Assembly (NCBI GenBank): GCA_041082245.1
Contig: JBDOIE010000191.1
Coordinates: 24,879-88,878 of the forward strand
Reading direction: 5' to 3'
DNA: 64,000 bases
DNA from: DAOTVY01 sp041082245
GTDB taxonomy: Bacteria; Chloroflexota; Chloroflexia; DTKN01
The notes beneath the pieces were generated by a model, which saw nothing but the letters and a program-made list of their open reading frames with translations, made no database searches and was not told the DNA's origin. Positions 1-8,294 of this stretch are shown here, in pieces. A program made the translations under genes and the position numbers. The first letter of the stretch is position 1. Every line of letters begins with the position of its first letter.

Positions 1-77
1 TCACGCGCGGGCTGATCCAGGCCTCGGTCTCCGGGGTGATCGCGGCGCGCGAGGTGATCGCGCGCCTCTCCCGCTGA
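1..77 (+). CDS. C-terminal end of an unidentified protein (5' partial)
   Basis: Codons in the frame starting at base 3 read through to a TGA at 75-77 and encode a tail containing GLIQASVSGVIAAREV. A glycine- and alanine-rich helix of this kind ends many FAD-dependent oxidoreductases (the segment near the flavin, 'SG..AA..V'), but 24 residues are too few to assign a family. It lies 10 bases upstream of the next gene on the same strand, so the two are probably cotranscribed. Confidence 0.4.
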   Translation, partial: TRGLIQASVSGVIAAREVIARLSR

Positions 78-87
78 GGACGTCCCG

Positions 88-915
88 ATGCCACGATACG
101 AACGCCTGCTGCCGTTTGTCGGTGTGGTGTTGATGGGGTTGGGGATCATCCTCCTCTCGGAGCGCGTTCACACGCTGACCGTGGCGATTCCCCTGCCGGG
201 GGGTGCGAGCGCCGTCCTCTCGATCGCCTGGCTCATCCTCTTTTCCCTGTTGCTGGTACTCGTCGTGGGTACGGAGACGATGCAGCGGGAGAAGGCGGAA
301 ACCGAGGTGCCGTGGCGTCGATGGCAGCTGCGGCTGCACCCGGCTTCGTGGACCCTGCCGGTGCTCGTCACGACGGCCGCCTTCCTCTTTCTGCGCTGGT
401 TGGGAAACCTGGTTGCGCGTGCGGTCGGCCTGGGCGTGGCCGGGCTGTTCCTGGTTGCGGTGCTGGTGGCACAGCACTATGCTACGGATGAGCGCGAGAA
501 GGTGCGGCGCTTCAGCGAGCGGACGCTGGAGTTGATGGTTTACCCGACGGCCTTCTTCCTCTATTCGGCGATCTACGCCCTCAAGGTACGGAGCCTGTTC
601 TCCGCGACCTCGATCGTTTTCCTGACCTACCTGCTCGCGCACAGCCTCTTGCGGCAGGCCGGCCCGCGCCGTTCGGTGCGGTGGACCGCGGCGGTGATTA
701 GCCTGTGCGTGGGGGAGATCACCTGGCCGCTGAACTACTGGGCGATCGGAGGCTTGCTCGGCGGGGCGTTCTTGCTGGTCGCGTTCTATCTGCTGGTGAA
801 CCTGGTCCGTCAGGCGCTCGCGGGGACGTTGACCTGGCGGGTCGCGCTGGAGTACCTGGTCGTCGGGCTCGTCGGGATGGCCGCGATCGCGGCCGCTCTG
901 TTCGGGCTGCCGTAG
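88..915 (+). CDS. Multi-pass membrane protein of unknown function
   Basis: A 275-residue protein with about seven or eight hydrophobic segments (roughly residues 8-24, 42-60, 90-108, 112-130, 150-166, 200-215, 222-245 and 255-273). Charged stretches lie between the second and third segments and around residues 130-145. There is no recognisable catalytic or transporter motif. It resembles the DUF5656-type membrane proteins seen in Chloroflexota, but that cannot be confirmed here. The ATG follows the preceding stop by 10 bases, and the downstream tsaC begins within 10 bases of its stop, so it sits in a tight operon. Its role is unknown, and the link to threonylcarbamoylation is positional only. 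Confidence 0.75.
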   Translation: MPRYERLLPFVGVVLMGLGIILLSERVHTLTVAIPLPGGASAVLSIAWLILFSLLLVLVVGTETMQREKAETEVPWRRWQLRLHPASWTLPVLVTTAAFLFLRWLGNLVARAVGLGVAGLFLVAVLVAQHYATDEREKVRRFSERTLELMVYPTAFFLYSAIYALKVRSLFSATSIVFLTYLLAHSLLRQAGPRRSVRWTAAVISLCVGEITWPLNYWAIGGLLGGAFLLVAFYLLVNLVRQALAGTLTWRVALEYLVVGLVGMAAIAAALFGLP

Positions 916-924
916 GGGGTGGGG

Positions 925-1572
925 ATGGCGCGCTGGGCGACTGTGGTCCGCCGGGTGGAGGAGCCAGGGGCGCTCGAAGAAGCGCTCGACTGGCTGAAGC
1001 GCTCTGAGCCGGTCGCATTCCCGACGGACACCGTTTACGGGCTGGGCGCGTCCCCTGCGGAGGACGCAGCGCTGGAGCGCCTCTACGAGGCCAAGGGGCG
1101 CCCTGAGGAACGGGGGATGCCCCTCTTGCTGGCCGACGTGGAGTGCGTCGAGCAGTTCTGCCGGGAGGTACCGCCTGCCGCATGGCGCCTGATCCGGCGC
1201 TTCTGGCCCGGCGGCCTGACGCTCGTGCTGTGGCGCAGCGCCCTCGTCCCGGAACGGGTAACGGGGGGACGGCCGACGGTCGCCGTGCGGCTGCCCGATC
1301 ACCCCGTACCGCGGGCGCTCGCGCGGGCGCTCGGGGGCGCCGTGCCCGGCACGAGCGCGAACCGCTCCGGCCGACCTGCACCGACGACTGCGCAACAGGT
1401 GCTCGAACAGCTCGGCGGGCGCATTCCGCTCATCCTGGACGGTGGCCAGTCCGGGAGGGCCCAGGCATCCACGATTATCGACCTGACGCAGGACCCTCCG
1501 CGCCTGCTCCGCGTCGGGCCGGTTCCCCGCGAGGCGCTCGAGGAGGTCCTGGGGGCTCGGGTGCTCGAGTAG
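925..1572 (+). CDS. tsaC: L-threonylcarbamoyladenylate synthase (TsaC/Sua5/YrdC family)
   Basis: Makes threonylcarbamoyl-AMP from threonine, bicarbonate and ATP, the first step of the t6A37 modification of ANN-decoding tRNAs; cytoplasmic. The 215-residue protein shows the YrdC-fold hallmarks: PTDTVYGLG near the N-terminus, KGRP shortly after, and PGTSANRSG around two thirds of the way along. The length fits the short TsaC form, which lacks the extra C-terminal Sua5 domain. An in-frame GTG lies at 919, but the ATG at 925 is preferred because the G-rich ribosome-binding stretch sits directly upstream of it. The gene is followed 13 bases later by the UPF0316 gene. Confidence 0.92.
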   Translation: MARWATVVRRVEEPGALEEALDWLKRSEPVAFPTDTVYGLGASPAEDAALERLYEAKGRPEERGMPLLLADVECVEQFCREVPPAAWRLIRRFWPGGLTLVLWRSALVPERVTGGRPTVAVRLPDHPVPRALARALGGAVPGTSANRSGRPAPTTAQQVLEQLGGRIPLILDGGQSGRAQASTIIDLTQDPPRLLRVGPVPREALEEVLGARVLE

Positions 1573-1585
1573 GAAGGAGGAAAGA

Positions 1586-2116
1586 ATGACCTGGAGTGGG
1601 GCGCTTTGGGCGGCGTTGATCTTTGCCTCGCGCGTGGTGGACGTGGGGCTGGGAACGATCCGCGTGCAGTTGATCGTGCGCCGGCGCAAGTGGCTGGCGG
1701 CCGTGGTGGGGTTTGTGGAGATCCTCATTTACATCCTGATCGTCAGCCGCGTGATCCAGGACATCGGGAATTGGCTGAACGTGATCGCCTATGCGGGCGG
1801 TTTTGCGACGGGGACCATCGTCGGGATGGCGCTCTCGGAGCGTATGAGCCGTGGGGTCGTCGAAGTGACCGTGATCACCTCCGGCGCCTGGCAGGAGCTG
1901 GAGACCGCGATCCGGGAGGCCGGGTTTGCGCTCACCCGCCATAGCGGGATGGGGCGGGAAGGCCGCGTAGAGGTTCTGACGGTGGTGTGTGGCGCGCGAG
2001 ATCTCGGGCGGTTGATCGATGTGGTGACACGGGTGGACTCCCGGGCGTTCGTCTACACGCGGGAGCTCGCGGGCTTGCGCGGCGGGTATGTGTACGGGGT
2101 CAAGAGCAAGCTGTGA
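1586..2116 (+). CDS. UPF0316 / DUF2179-type membrane protein
   Basis: A 176-residue protein. The N-terminal part has three hydrophobic helices (about residues 5-22, 32-55 and 62-85) containing the family-typical SRVVDVGLGTIRV segment. A soluble C-terminal domain of about 85 residues resembles the DUF2179 regulatory-type domain. The family has no established function. A good ribosome-binding site (AGGAAGGAGG) precedes the ATG. It is the last gene of a three-gene run with the membrane protein at 88 and tsaC, and the tRNA promoter begins only three bases after its stop. Confidence 0.85.
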   Translation: MTWSGALWAALIFASRVVDVGLGTIRVQLIVRRRKWLAAVVGFVEILIYILIVSRVIQDIGNWLNVIAYAGGFATGTIVGMALSERMSRGVVEVTVITSGAWQELETAIREAGFALTRHSGMGREGRVEVLTVVCGARDLGRLIDVVTRVDSRAFVYTRELAGLRGGYVYGVKSKL

Positions 2117-2118
2117 GG

Positions 2119-2147
2119 TTGGCATTTGTCGCGGAAGGTGCTATAAT
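2119..2147 (+). promoter_or_regulatory. Sigma70-type promoter of tRNA-Arg
   Basis: TTGGCA (2119-2124) and TATAAT (2142-2147) are separated by exactly 17 bp, about 30 bp upstream of the mature tRNA 5' end. It is very close to consensus, as expected for a tRNA gene. Confidence 0.85.
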
Positions 2148-2176
2148 CATGTTTGCTTGGCCGCTGGAGGCCGTTT

Positions 2177-2249
2177 GCGCCCGTAGCTCAACGGATAGAG
2201 CATCGGTCTTCGGAACCGAGGGTTGGGGGTTCGAGCCCCTCCGGGCGCG
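2177..2249 (+). tRNA. tRNA-Arg, anticodon TCG (decodes CGA and related CGN codons)
   Basis: A 73-nt cloverleaf. The acceptor stem GCGCCCG (2177-2183) pairs with CGGGCGC (2242-2248), with a G discriminator base at 2249. The D stem is GCTC/GAGC. The anticodon stem TCGGT/ACCGA encloses the loop CTTCGGA, giving anticodon TCG at 2210-2212. The T arm is GGGGG / CCCTC around TTCGAGC. CCA is not encoded (TGC follows), so the end must be added by a CCA-adding enzyme; a candidate lies at 47426-48868. Confidence 0.95.
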
Positions 2250-2270
2250 TGCAGAAAGGATGAAAGGGCG

Positions 2271-2546
2271 ATGGCCCAGAGGGCTGAAGAGCCGGAAGCT
2301 GCCGTGGATCGGCTTCGCGAGCTCGAGGCGCAGATGCAGCGCCTTCTCCAGGAGCAGCGCGAGGTGGAACGGCAGATCGCGGAGTTGCAGGCCCAGCTCT
2401 CGCGTAGCCGTGGGCGCGAGCGGCGGCGAGCGTTCGTTGCCCGAAGCGCCTCTCTTCCGGCGCTGCAGATGCGCCACCGTAGCCTGGCAGCGGAAATCTT
2501 CCGCCTGGAACAGGAGCTCCGTGCGCTCCGGGAGACGCCGAAGTGA
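2271..2546 (+). CDS. Small coiled-coil protein of unknown function
   Basis: A 91-residue, highly charged protein. Residues about 12-45 are rich in Glu, Gln, Leu and Arg in heptad-like spacing (LRELEAQMQRLLQEQ and following), predicting a coiled coil. A basic segment (SRSRGRERRR) and a second short amphipathic helix come next. There are no membrane segments or catalytic motifs. The reading frame is open further upstream, but that part overlaps the tRNA; ATG 2271, preceded by GAAAGG-type sequence, is the plausible start. It may be transcribed from the tRNA promoter. Function unknown. Confidence 0.6.
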   Translation: MAQRAEEPEAAVDRLRELEAQMQRLLQEQREVERQIAELQAQLSRSRGRERRRAFVARSASLPALQMRHRSLAAEIFRLEQELRALRETPK

Positions 2547-2556
2547 AGGACCCGGT

Positions 2557-2585
2557 TTGCGTACGGAGCAGGATTGTGATATAAT
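2557..2585 (+). promoter_or_regulatory. Sigma70-type promoter of the Dpp-type ABC importer operon
   Basis: TTGCGT (2557-2562), a 17-bp spacer, and TATAAT (2580-2585), 57 bp upstream of the first permease ATG. The leader between contains an AGGAGG-type ribosome-binding site at about 2628. Confidence 0.8.
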
Positions 2586-2641
2586 CCGCGCTCGGCCGGC
2601 CCCGTCAGGCCAGACCGATCGGTCGGAGGAGGTCTCGGAGA

Positions 2642-5041
2642 ATGCTCGCCTATATCCTGCGTAGACTCTTTTGGTTCGTGCCTGTGTTCTTCGTCGTAAC
2701 CGCGTTGACCTTCTGGACGGTTCGGGCGATCCCTGGTGGACCATTCGATTTCGCGGGGGAAAAGCAGCTTCCGGCTCACGTAGTTCGGAACATCAAGCGC
2801 AAGTACGGCCTGGACAAGCCGATCTGGCGGCAGTACCTGAACTACCTGGGCGACCTGGCACGGCTGGACTTTGGTGTCTCCTTCAAGTATCGGGACCGTG
2901 AGGTTAGCGCGGTTCTGGGCCTGAAGGTACTCCAGATCCAGACGGCCAAGACCGAGTTCACGCTGCGCCGGAACGCGGACGGCACGCTGGTGGTGGAGGA
3001 TGTAGAGGAGGAGAAGCCCCTGGTCGCTGGAAAGGGGCTGGAACTGCGTGACGGCACCGTGCTGACCTACGGGGGCAACCAGATCAACGTGGAGCGGCGG
3101 CGGGACGTGGCGCTCAAGTTCGACATGCGTGTGCTGCCGCTCAGCGAAGGGGGGCTTGCGGTCCGCACTCGCCGGGGCTGGATTCCGCTCGATGAAGGGG
3201 TCGAGGTGACGTTGGAAGACGGCACCACCGTGCAGCGCGCCGGAGATCGGCTCCTGGTGCGCAAGGAAGGCGGGCTGGAACTCCAGTTGAGCGAGACCTC
3301 TTCCCTCCTGCTGGCTGTGGTCAAAGCGGACGGAGGCAAGGAGAAGCTGGTACAGCAGGGGGTTGGCTACGGCATCGGCGGCGACTACTATGTGCGGCTT
3401 GCGCCGGACCGGACGGACGTCCTGGTGAACCACGCGGCCATCCGGATCAATCTGCAGCCGGTGCTGGTCGTGCGCGAGGGGCCGGGCAAGGTTCGCCTGC
3501 TCGAGGAGGGTCACACGATCACCCTGACGAACGGCGCCCTGGTCACGCAGCGTAAAGGCGTGGTCACGGTTACGGCCTCGATGCCGGCCGATAAGCTGCT
3601 TCAGCAGTCGGCGTTCGAAGTGCCGGTAGAGCGCATGCTGGCGGTAAACGACGGTCGCGGCAACCTTGTTCCGCTCGATCAGGGGACGCGCGTGACGCTG
3701 CCCGACGGGACGACGGTCCTGGGCGAAGGCCTCAACGTGGTCGCTATGAACGGGGATGTGCGGGTCGAGTTCCGTGAGGCGACCGGGAAGGAAAAGGGGA
3801 TCGCCGTCCGCGTGGGCGAGGAGTACCGTACGCTGGGCAGCCAGGCCGTAGAAACAGACGGCCTGCTCGTGCTGAGCCAGGGGGGCGACATCTATGTAAT
3901 GGAGGAGAAGATGCGCCTCCCGCTCGTGCGGATGATCGCCCTCATCGCGAGAGACGGGTCGGAAGAACGCCTGGAGCCGGGCGAGAAGTATACGCTCCCG
4001 GACGGCACGGTCTTTCAGAACCGGGATGGCGTGGTAAACCTGCGCCGGGGCCGTGAGCAGCTGACGCTGGGCTGGAGCAAGGCCGGGGAGCTTTCCGTGA
4101 TCCTCCAGGACGGGTCGCCGGCGGAACTCAGGGCTGGGGGCTCCGTCGATTTGGACGACCGCACCAAGGTCGCGCTGAAGGGCCAGAACCTGGTCATGGA
4201 CCGTCGGTTGGACGTGCCGGTGCGCTTTGTATTGCACCTTCAGGAGGACGGAGGCTGGGCAGTCACCTCGGCCGGCCAGGATCAACCGCTTGCATTGCAA
4301 GAGGGCAAGGCTCAGAAACTCCCGGGCGACCTTTCTGTGCGGTGGAAGGGGGACCGATTCACAGGCACCGTGCGCCGGGTGACCTTTGAGGCAAAGAACG
4401 GGTTCCCCATTTCGGCGATCGTGGGGATCCTCGCGCTCACCGTCGCCATCTGTATGGGTATCCCCCTGGGGATCGTCGCCGCGCTGAAGCACAACACGAT
4501 CCTCGACTATGTCGCGACGTTCTTCGCGATCGTCGGGGTATCGGTCCCTGTGATGGTGATGGGGCCTCTGCTCATCGCCATCTTTGTGAACGGGCTGAAT
4601 CTGCTGAACCTGAAGTGGACCGGGCGCTTCTCGAACTATATCCTGCCGGCTTTTGCTCTTGGCATCGGGATGTCGGCCAGCATCGCGCGGCTGACACGGG
4701 CGTCTCTCCTGCAGGTGATCGGCGAGGATTATATCCGGACGGCGCGCGCGAAAGGCCTGTCTCAGCGTGCGGTAGTGATTCGCCACGCCTTGAAGAACTC
4801 GCTGATCCCGGTGGTGACGGTCCTCGGACCGATGTTTGCGGCCGTAGTGACTGGAACTGTGGTTACCGAGCAGATTTTCGCGATCCCCGGGATGGGCAAA
4901 CACTTTGTGCAGAGCATCGGGAACCGGGACTACCCGATCGTGATGGCTACGACGGTCATCTATGCGGTGCTTATCGTGCTTGCGAACCTGGCTGTAGACA
5001 TCACCTATGGGATCCTGGACCCACGCATCCGGTACTCCTGA
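2642..5041 (+). CDS. DppB/OppB-type ABC importer permease with a ~490-residue repeat insertion in its first extracytoplasmic loop
   Basis: Permease subunit of a dipeptide/oligopeptide-type ABC importer. Residues 1-95 match the normal family N-terminus: first membrane helix at about 8-28, then the loop with the YGLDKPIWRQYLNYLG and LDFGVSF segments. Residues about 586-799 match the rest: five membrane helices, the coupling loop with GEDYIRTARAKGLS (about 694-707), and a C-terminus ending LDPRIRYS. Family members are usually 310-340 residues; this one has 799. The extra part, about 96-585, lies between helix 1 and helix 2, facing outside. It has no membrane segments and is built of about nine related units of roughly 52-58 residues with the core L..G..v.L.DGT.V, suggesting beta-rich repeats. 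The reading frame is uninterrupted and the flanking sequences are intact, so this is an insertion, not two fused genes. It starts an operon with permease, ATPase and ATPase genes but no binding protein. Confidence 0.9.
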   Translation: MLAYILRRLFWFVPVFFVVTALTFWTVRAIPGGPFDFAGEKQLPAHVVRNIKRKYGLDKPIWRQYLNYLGDLARLDFGVSFKYRDREVSAVLGLKVLQIQTAKTEFTLRRNADGTLVVEDVEEEKPLVAGKGLELRDGTVLTYGGNQINVERRRDVALKFDMRVLPLSEGGLAVRTRRGWIPLDEGVEVTLEDGTTVQRAGDRLLVRKEGGLELQLSETSSLLLAVVKADGGKEKLVQQGVGYGIGGDYYVRLAPDRTDVLVNHAAIRINLQPVLVVREGPGKVRLLEEGHTITLTNGALVTQRKGVVTVTASMPADKLLQQSAFEVPVERMLAVNDGRGNLVPLDQGTRVTLPDGTTVLGEGLNVVAMNGDVRVEFREATGKEKGIAVRVGEEYRTLGSQAVETDGLLVLSQGGDIYVMEEKMRLPLVRMIALIARDGSEERLEPGEKYTLPDGTVFQNRDGVVNLRRGREQLTLGWSKAGELSVILQDGSPAELRAGGSVDLDDRTKVALKGQNLVMDRRLDVPVRFVLHLQEDGGWAVTSAGQDQPLALQEGKAQKLPGDLSVRWKGDRFTGTVRRVTFEAKNGFPISAIVGILALTVAICMGIPLGIVAALKHNTILDYVATFFAIVGVSVPVMVMGPLLIAIFVNGLNLLNLKWTGRFSNYILPAFALGIGMSASIARLTRASLLQVIGEDYIRTARAKGLSQRAVVIRHALKNSLIPVVTVLGPMFAAVVTGTVVTEQIFAIPGMGKHFVQSIGNRDYPIVMATTVIYAVLIVLANLAVDITYGILDPRIRYS
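3020..4366 (+). repeat. Degenerate protein-level repeats inside the DppB-type permease (about nine units)
   Basis: In the translated permease the motif L-x2-G-x3-(V/Y/I)-x-L-x-D/N-G/D-(T)-x-V recurs at residues about 130, 184, 288, 346, 445, 497 and 553. More degenerate copies sit at about 235 and 390, giving a period of roughly 52-58 residues. Clear copies are LDEGVEVTLEDGTTV (183-197), LDQGTRVTLPDGTTV (345-359) and LEPGEKYTLPDGTVF (444-458). The repeats are not conserved at DNA level, which implies old duplication. Confidence 0.75.
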
Positions 5042-5075
5042 GCCCGGGCAGCGGGCTGGGTGAGGAGGAAGAACG

Positions 5076-6173
5076 ATGGCGGTTTCGGCCGAGCAGGTGT
5101 CCCGTGATGACCTGGTCATCCTCCAGCGGAAGGTGCGAACCCCTTGGCGGGATGCCTGGCGTCAGCTGCTCAAGAACAGGCTGTCGGTAGCAAGCGGGAT
5201 CTTTATCATCTTCCTGGTCCTGGTGGCGATCTTTGCCGACTATGTAAACCCGTATCGCCTCCAGGGGTACTGGGCGGCCCTCCAGGCGGATAGGAACACC
5301 CCATTTGCGAAAGTCCTTGAACCCAGTGCACGTGAGGACGCTGCCCAGTACCCCCGTGTGCCCCCGCTGGGTGTCTACAAGCCGACCGCGGAGGCAAAGT
5401 CGAAAGCCTACGCTGGGTTCCGCTACATCTGCGGCGCAGATGGCCTGGGCCGGGATGTGCTCAGCCGGGTCATCTACGGGGCGCGGGTATCGCTTTCCGT
5501 CGCGTTCGTTGGAGCGGCGGTCAGTTTCACCATCGGGATGATCTACGGCCTCATCTCGGCCTTCTTCGGGGGCCAGGTCGACAACATCATGATGCGCATC
5601 GTAGACATCCTCTACGGTTACCCGCTCCTGATCTTCGTCATCCTGCTTCAGGTCTACTTCAAGGCCCTGGCCACCGCCTACGAAAAGAAAGGGGAAGCCA
5701 GCGCTTTGGTGCGCTGGATGTTGGAAACGGACCGCCGGCTGGGTGGTATGCTGTTCATCTTCATTGCCCTGGGAGCATTGAACTGGTTGGGTATGGCCCG
5801 GCTTGTGCGAGGACAGGTGCTTTCGTACAAGGAGAAGGAGTTCATCGAGGCTGCACGGTGCGTGGGCGCTTCGAACAGCCGTATCCTCTTCGTGCACCTG
5901 CTGCCGAACGTCTTGGGTCCGTGTATTGTCTCCGAGACGATGGCCATCCCCGGCTACATCTTTACCGAAGCGTTCCTCTCCTTCATCGGGCTCGGTGTCA
6001 ACCCGCCTACGCCGAGCTGGGGGATTATGCTCTCGGACGCATACCAGGGGATGAGGGCGTACTGGTGGCCTGTCTTCTTCCCCGCCATTGCCCTCTGCTT
6101 CACCGTGCTGGCGTTCAACTTTTTCGGCGACGGCCTGCGGGATGCCCTGGACCCGCGCATCTATGAACGATAG
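5076..6173 (+). CDS. DppC/OppC-type ABC importer permease with enlarged outer loops
   Basis: Second permease of the importer. It has a cytoplasmic N-terminus, a first helix at about 40-57, then GADGLGRDVLSRVIYGARVSL (about 120-140), which opens the transmembrane domain. The EAA coupling loop is EFIEAARCVGASNSRI (255-270), and the family C-terminus has GDGLRDALDPR. Compared with ordinary DppC (about 290-300 residues) it is 365 long. The loop after helix 1 is extended (about 58-118), and about 30 extra charged residues (about 194-224) sit where relatives have a short turn. The start is ATG 5076 after a GAGGAGG site. It lies 34 bases after the first permease and 18 bases before the first ATPase. 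Confidence 0.92.
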   Translation: MAVSAEQVSRDDLVILQRKVRTPWRDAWRQLLKNRLSVASGIFIIFLVLVAIFADYVNPYRLQGYWAALQADRNTPFAKVLEPSAREDAAQYPRVPPLGVYKPTAEAKSKAYAGFRYICGADGLGRDVLSRVIYGARVSLSVAFVGAAVSFTIGMIYGLISAFFGGQVDNIMMRIVDILYGYPLLIFVILLQVYFKALATAYEKKGEASALVRWMLETDRRLGGMLFIFIALGALNWLGMARLVRGQVLSYKEKEFIEAARCVGASNSRILFVHLLPNVLGPCIVSETMAIPGYIFTEAFLSFIGLGVNPPTPSWGIMLSDAYQGMRAYWWPVFFPAIALCFTVLAFNFFGDGLRDALDPRIYER

Positions 6174-6191
6174 CGTAGAGTGGGGGTCGAA

Positions 6192-7190
6192 ATGGCCGAA
6201 CCGTTGCTCCAGGTGAACAACCTGAAGACCTATTTCAAGACCCAGGACGGCATCGTCAAGGCGGTCGACGGTGTCTCCTACTACGTGCATAAAGGGGAGA
6301 CGCTGGGTATCGTCGGGGAAAGTGGGTGCGGCAAGAGCGTAAGCGCCCTTTCCATCATGCGCCTCATCCCTCAGCCGCCAGGCAAGATCGTCGGGGGCGA
6401 GATCATCTTCGACGGCGAAGATCTCCTGAGCCTGAGCGAAGATGAGATGCGGCACGTACGCGGGAACCGCATCTCGATGATCTTCCAGGACCCGATGACC
6501 TCGCTCAACCCCGTGCTCACGATCTGCCGCCAGGTGAGCGAAGCGCTGGAGCTGCACCTCGGGATGGACCGTGCGTCCGCCCGCGAGCGTACGCTCGAGC
6601 TGCTGCGCATGGTGGGCATTCCTTCGGCGGAAAAACGCCTGGACGACTATCCGCACCAGTTCAGCGGGGGTATGCGCCAGCGTGTGATGATCGCGATGGC
6701 GCTCTCCTGTAACCCCGAGCTGCTGATCGCGGACGAGCCGACCACTGCCCTGGATGTCACCATCCAGGCGCAGATCCTCGACCTGATCAACAAACTGAAG
6801 CGCGAGCTGGGCACCGCCGTGATCATCATCACCCACGACCTCGGGGTCGTGGCTGGGATGAGCGACCGGGTCGTGGTGATGTATGCCGGCCACGTGGTCG
6901 AGACGGCCGACACCTACGAGATCTTTGGCAACCCGCGCCATCCGTACACGCTGGGACTCATGCGCTCCATCCCGCGGGTAGACGCGCGCGAGCGCCGTAA
7001 GCTGAACCCGATCCGTGGGCTGCCGCCCGACCTGATCGACCTTCCGGATATGTGCCCGTTCGTGCCGCGCTGCGATTACGCGCAGCCGCGTTGCGAAGAG
7101 GGCCGGCCGCCCCTGCGCACCGTGGGACCCAACCACCAGGCGGCTTGCTGGTTCGATATCAACAAAGAAGGCTGGATCTCCCGGCCATAG
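6192..7190 (+). CDS. DppD/OppD-type ABC importer ATPase
   Basis: Hydrolyses ATP to drive the importer, at the inner face of the membrane. The 332-residue protein shows Walker A GESGCGKS, Q-loop MIFQDPM, signature FSGGMRQRV, Walker B LLIADEPTTALD and the switch histidine in ITHDLG. The C-terminal oligopeptide-transporter extension has four cysteines (CPFVPRC..., C, then CW near the end). In structurally studied Dpp/Opp ATPases this motif holds a [4Fe-4S] cluster; here it is an inference from the motif. A GTG at 6180 is in frame, but the ATG at 6192 has the GGGGG ribosome-binding stretch at proper distance. Confidence 0.93.
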   Translation: MAEPLLQVNNLKTYFKTQDGIVKAVDGVSYYVHKGETLGIVGESGCGKSVSALSIMRLIPQPPGKIVGGEIIFDGEDLLSLSEDEMRHVRGNRISMIFQDPMTSLNPVLTICRQVSEALELHLGMDRASARERTLELLRMVGIPSAEKRLDDYPHQFSGGMRQRVMIAMALSCNPELLIADEPTTALDVTIQAQILDLINKLKRELGTAVIIITHDLGVVAGMSDRVVVMYAGHVVETADTYEIFGNPRHPYTLGLMRSIPRVDARERRKLNPIRGLPPDLIDLPDMCPFVPRCDYAQPRCEEGRPPLRTVGPNHQAACWFDINKEGWISRP

Positions 7191-7199
7191 GGGGGCTCG

Positions 7200-8189
<990 letters not shown>

Positions 8190-8226
8190 GCCCGAGGCGT
8201 GCCCCCATAGCCACGGAACTCTCCGG

Positions 8227-8250
8227 CAGGGAACGGACTTCCGTTCCCTG
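8227..8250 (+). terminator. Perfect 10-bp hairpin after the importer operon
   Basis: CAGGGAACGG (8227-8236), loop ACTT, CCGTTCCCTG (8241-8250), 38 bases after the last ATPase stop and 45 bases before dxs. No strong T-run follows (TCGCCTTCCT), so it may be a weak intrinsic terminator or an mRNA-stabilising 3' structure. Confidence 0.55.
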
Positions 8251-8294
8251 TCGCCTTCCTGGGCGCCTGGGGAAATGCGGGCAGGAGAAGGAGA

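Noticed and set aside
1..1728. Minus-strand frame running off the left edge opposite the membrane protein and tsaC
   Set aside because: Compositional shadow; tsaC motifs are on the plus strand.
8190..8294. A riboswitch (TPP-type) upstream of dxs
   Set aside because: Only a 105-bp gap with one short hairpin; no THI-box words (CTGAGA, ACCTGA) are present.
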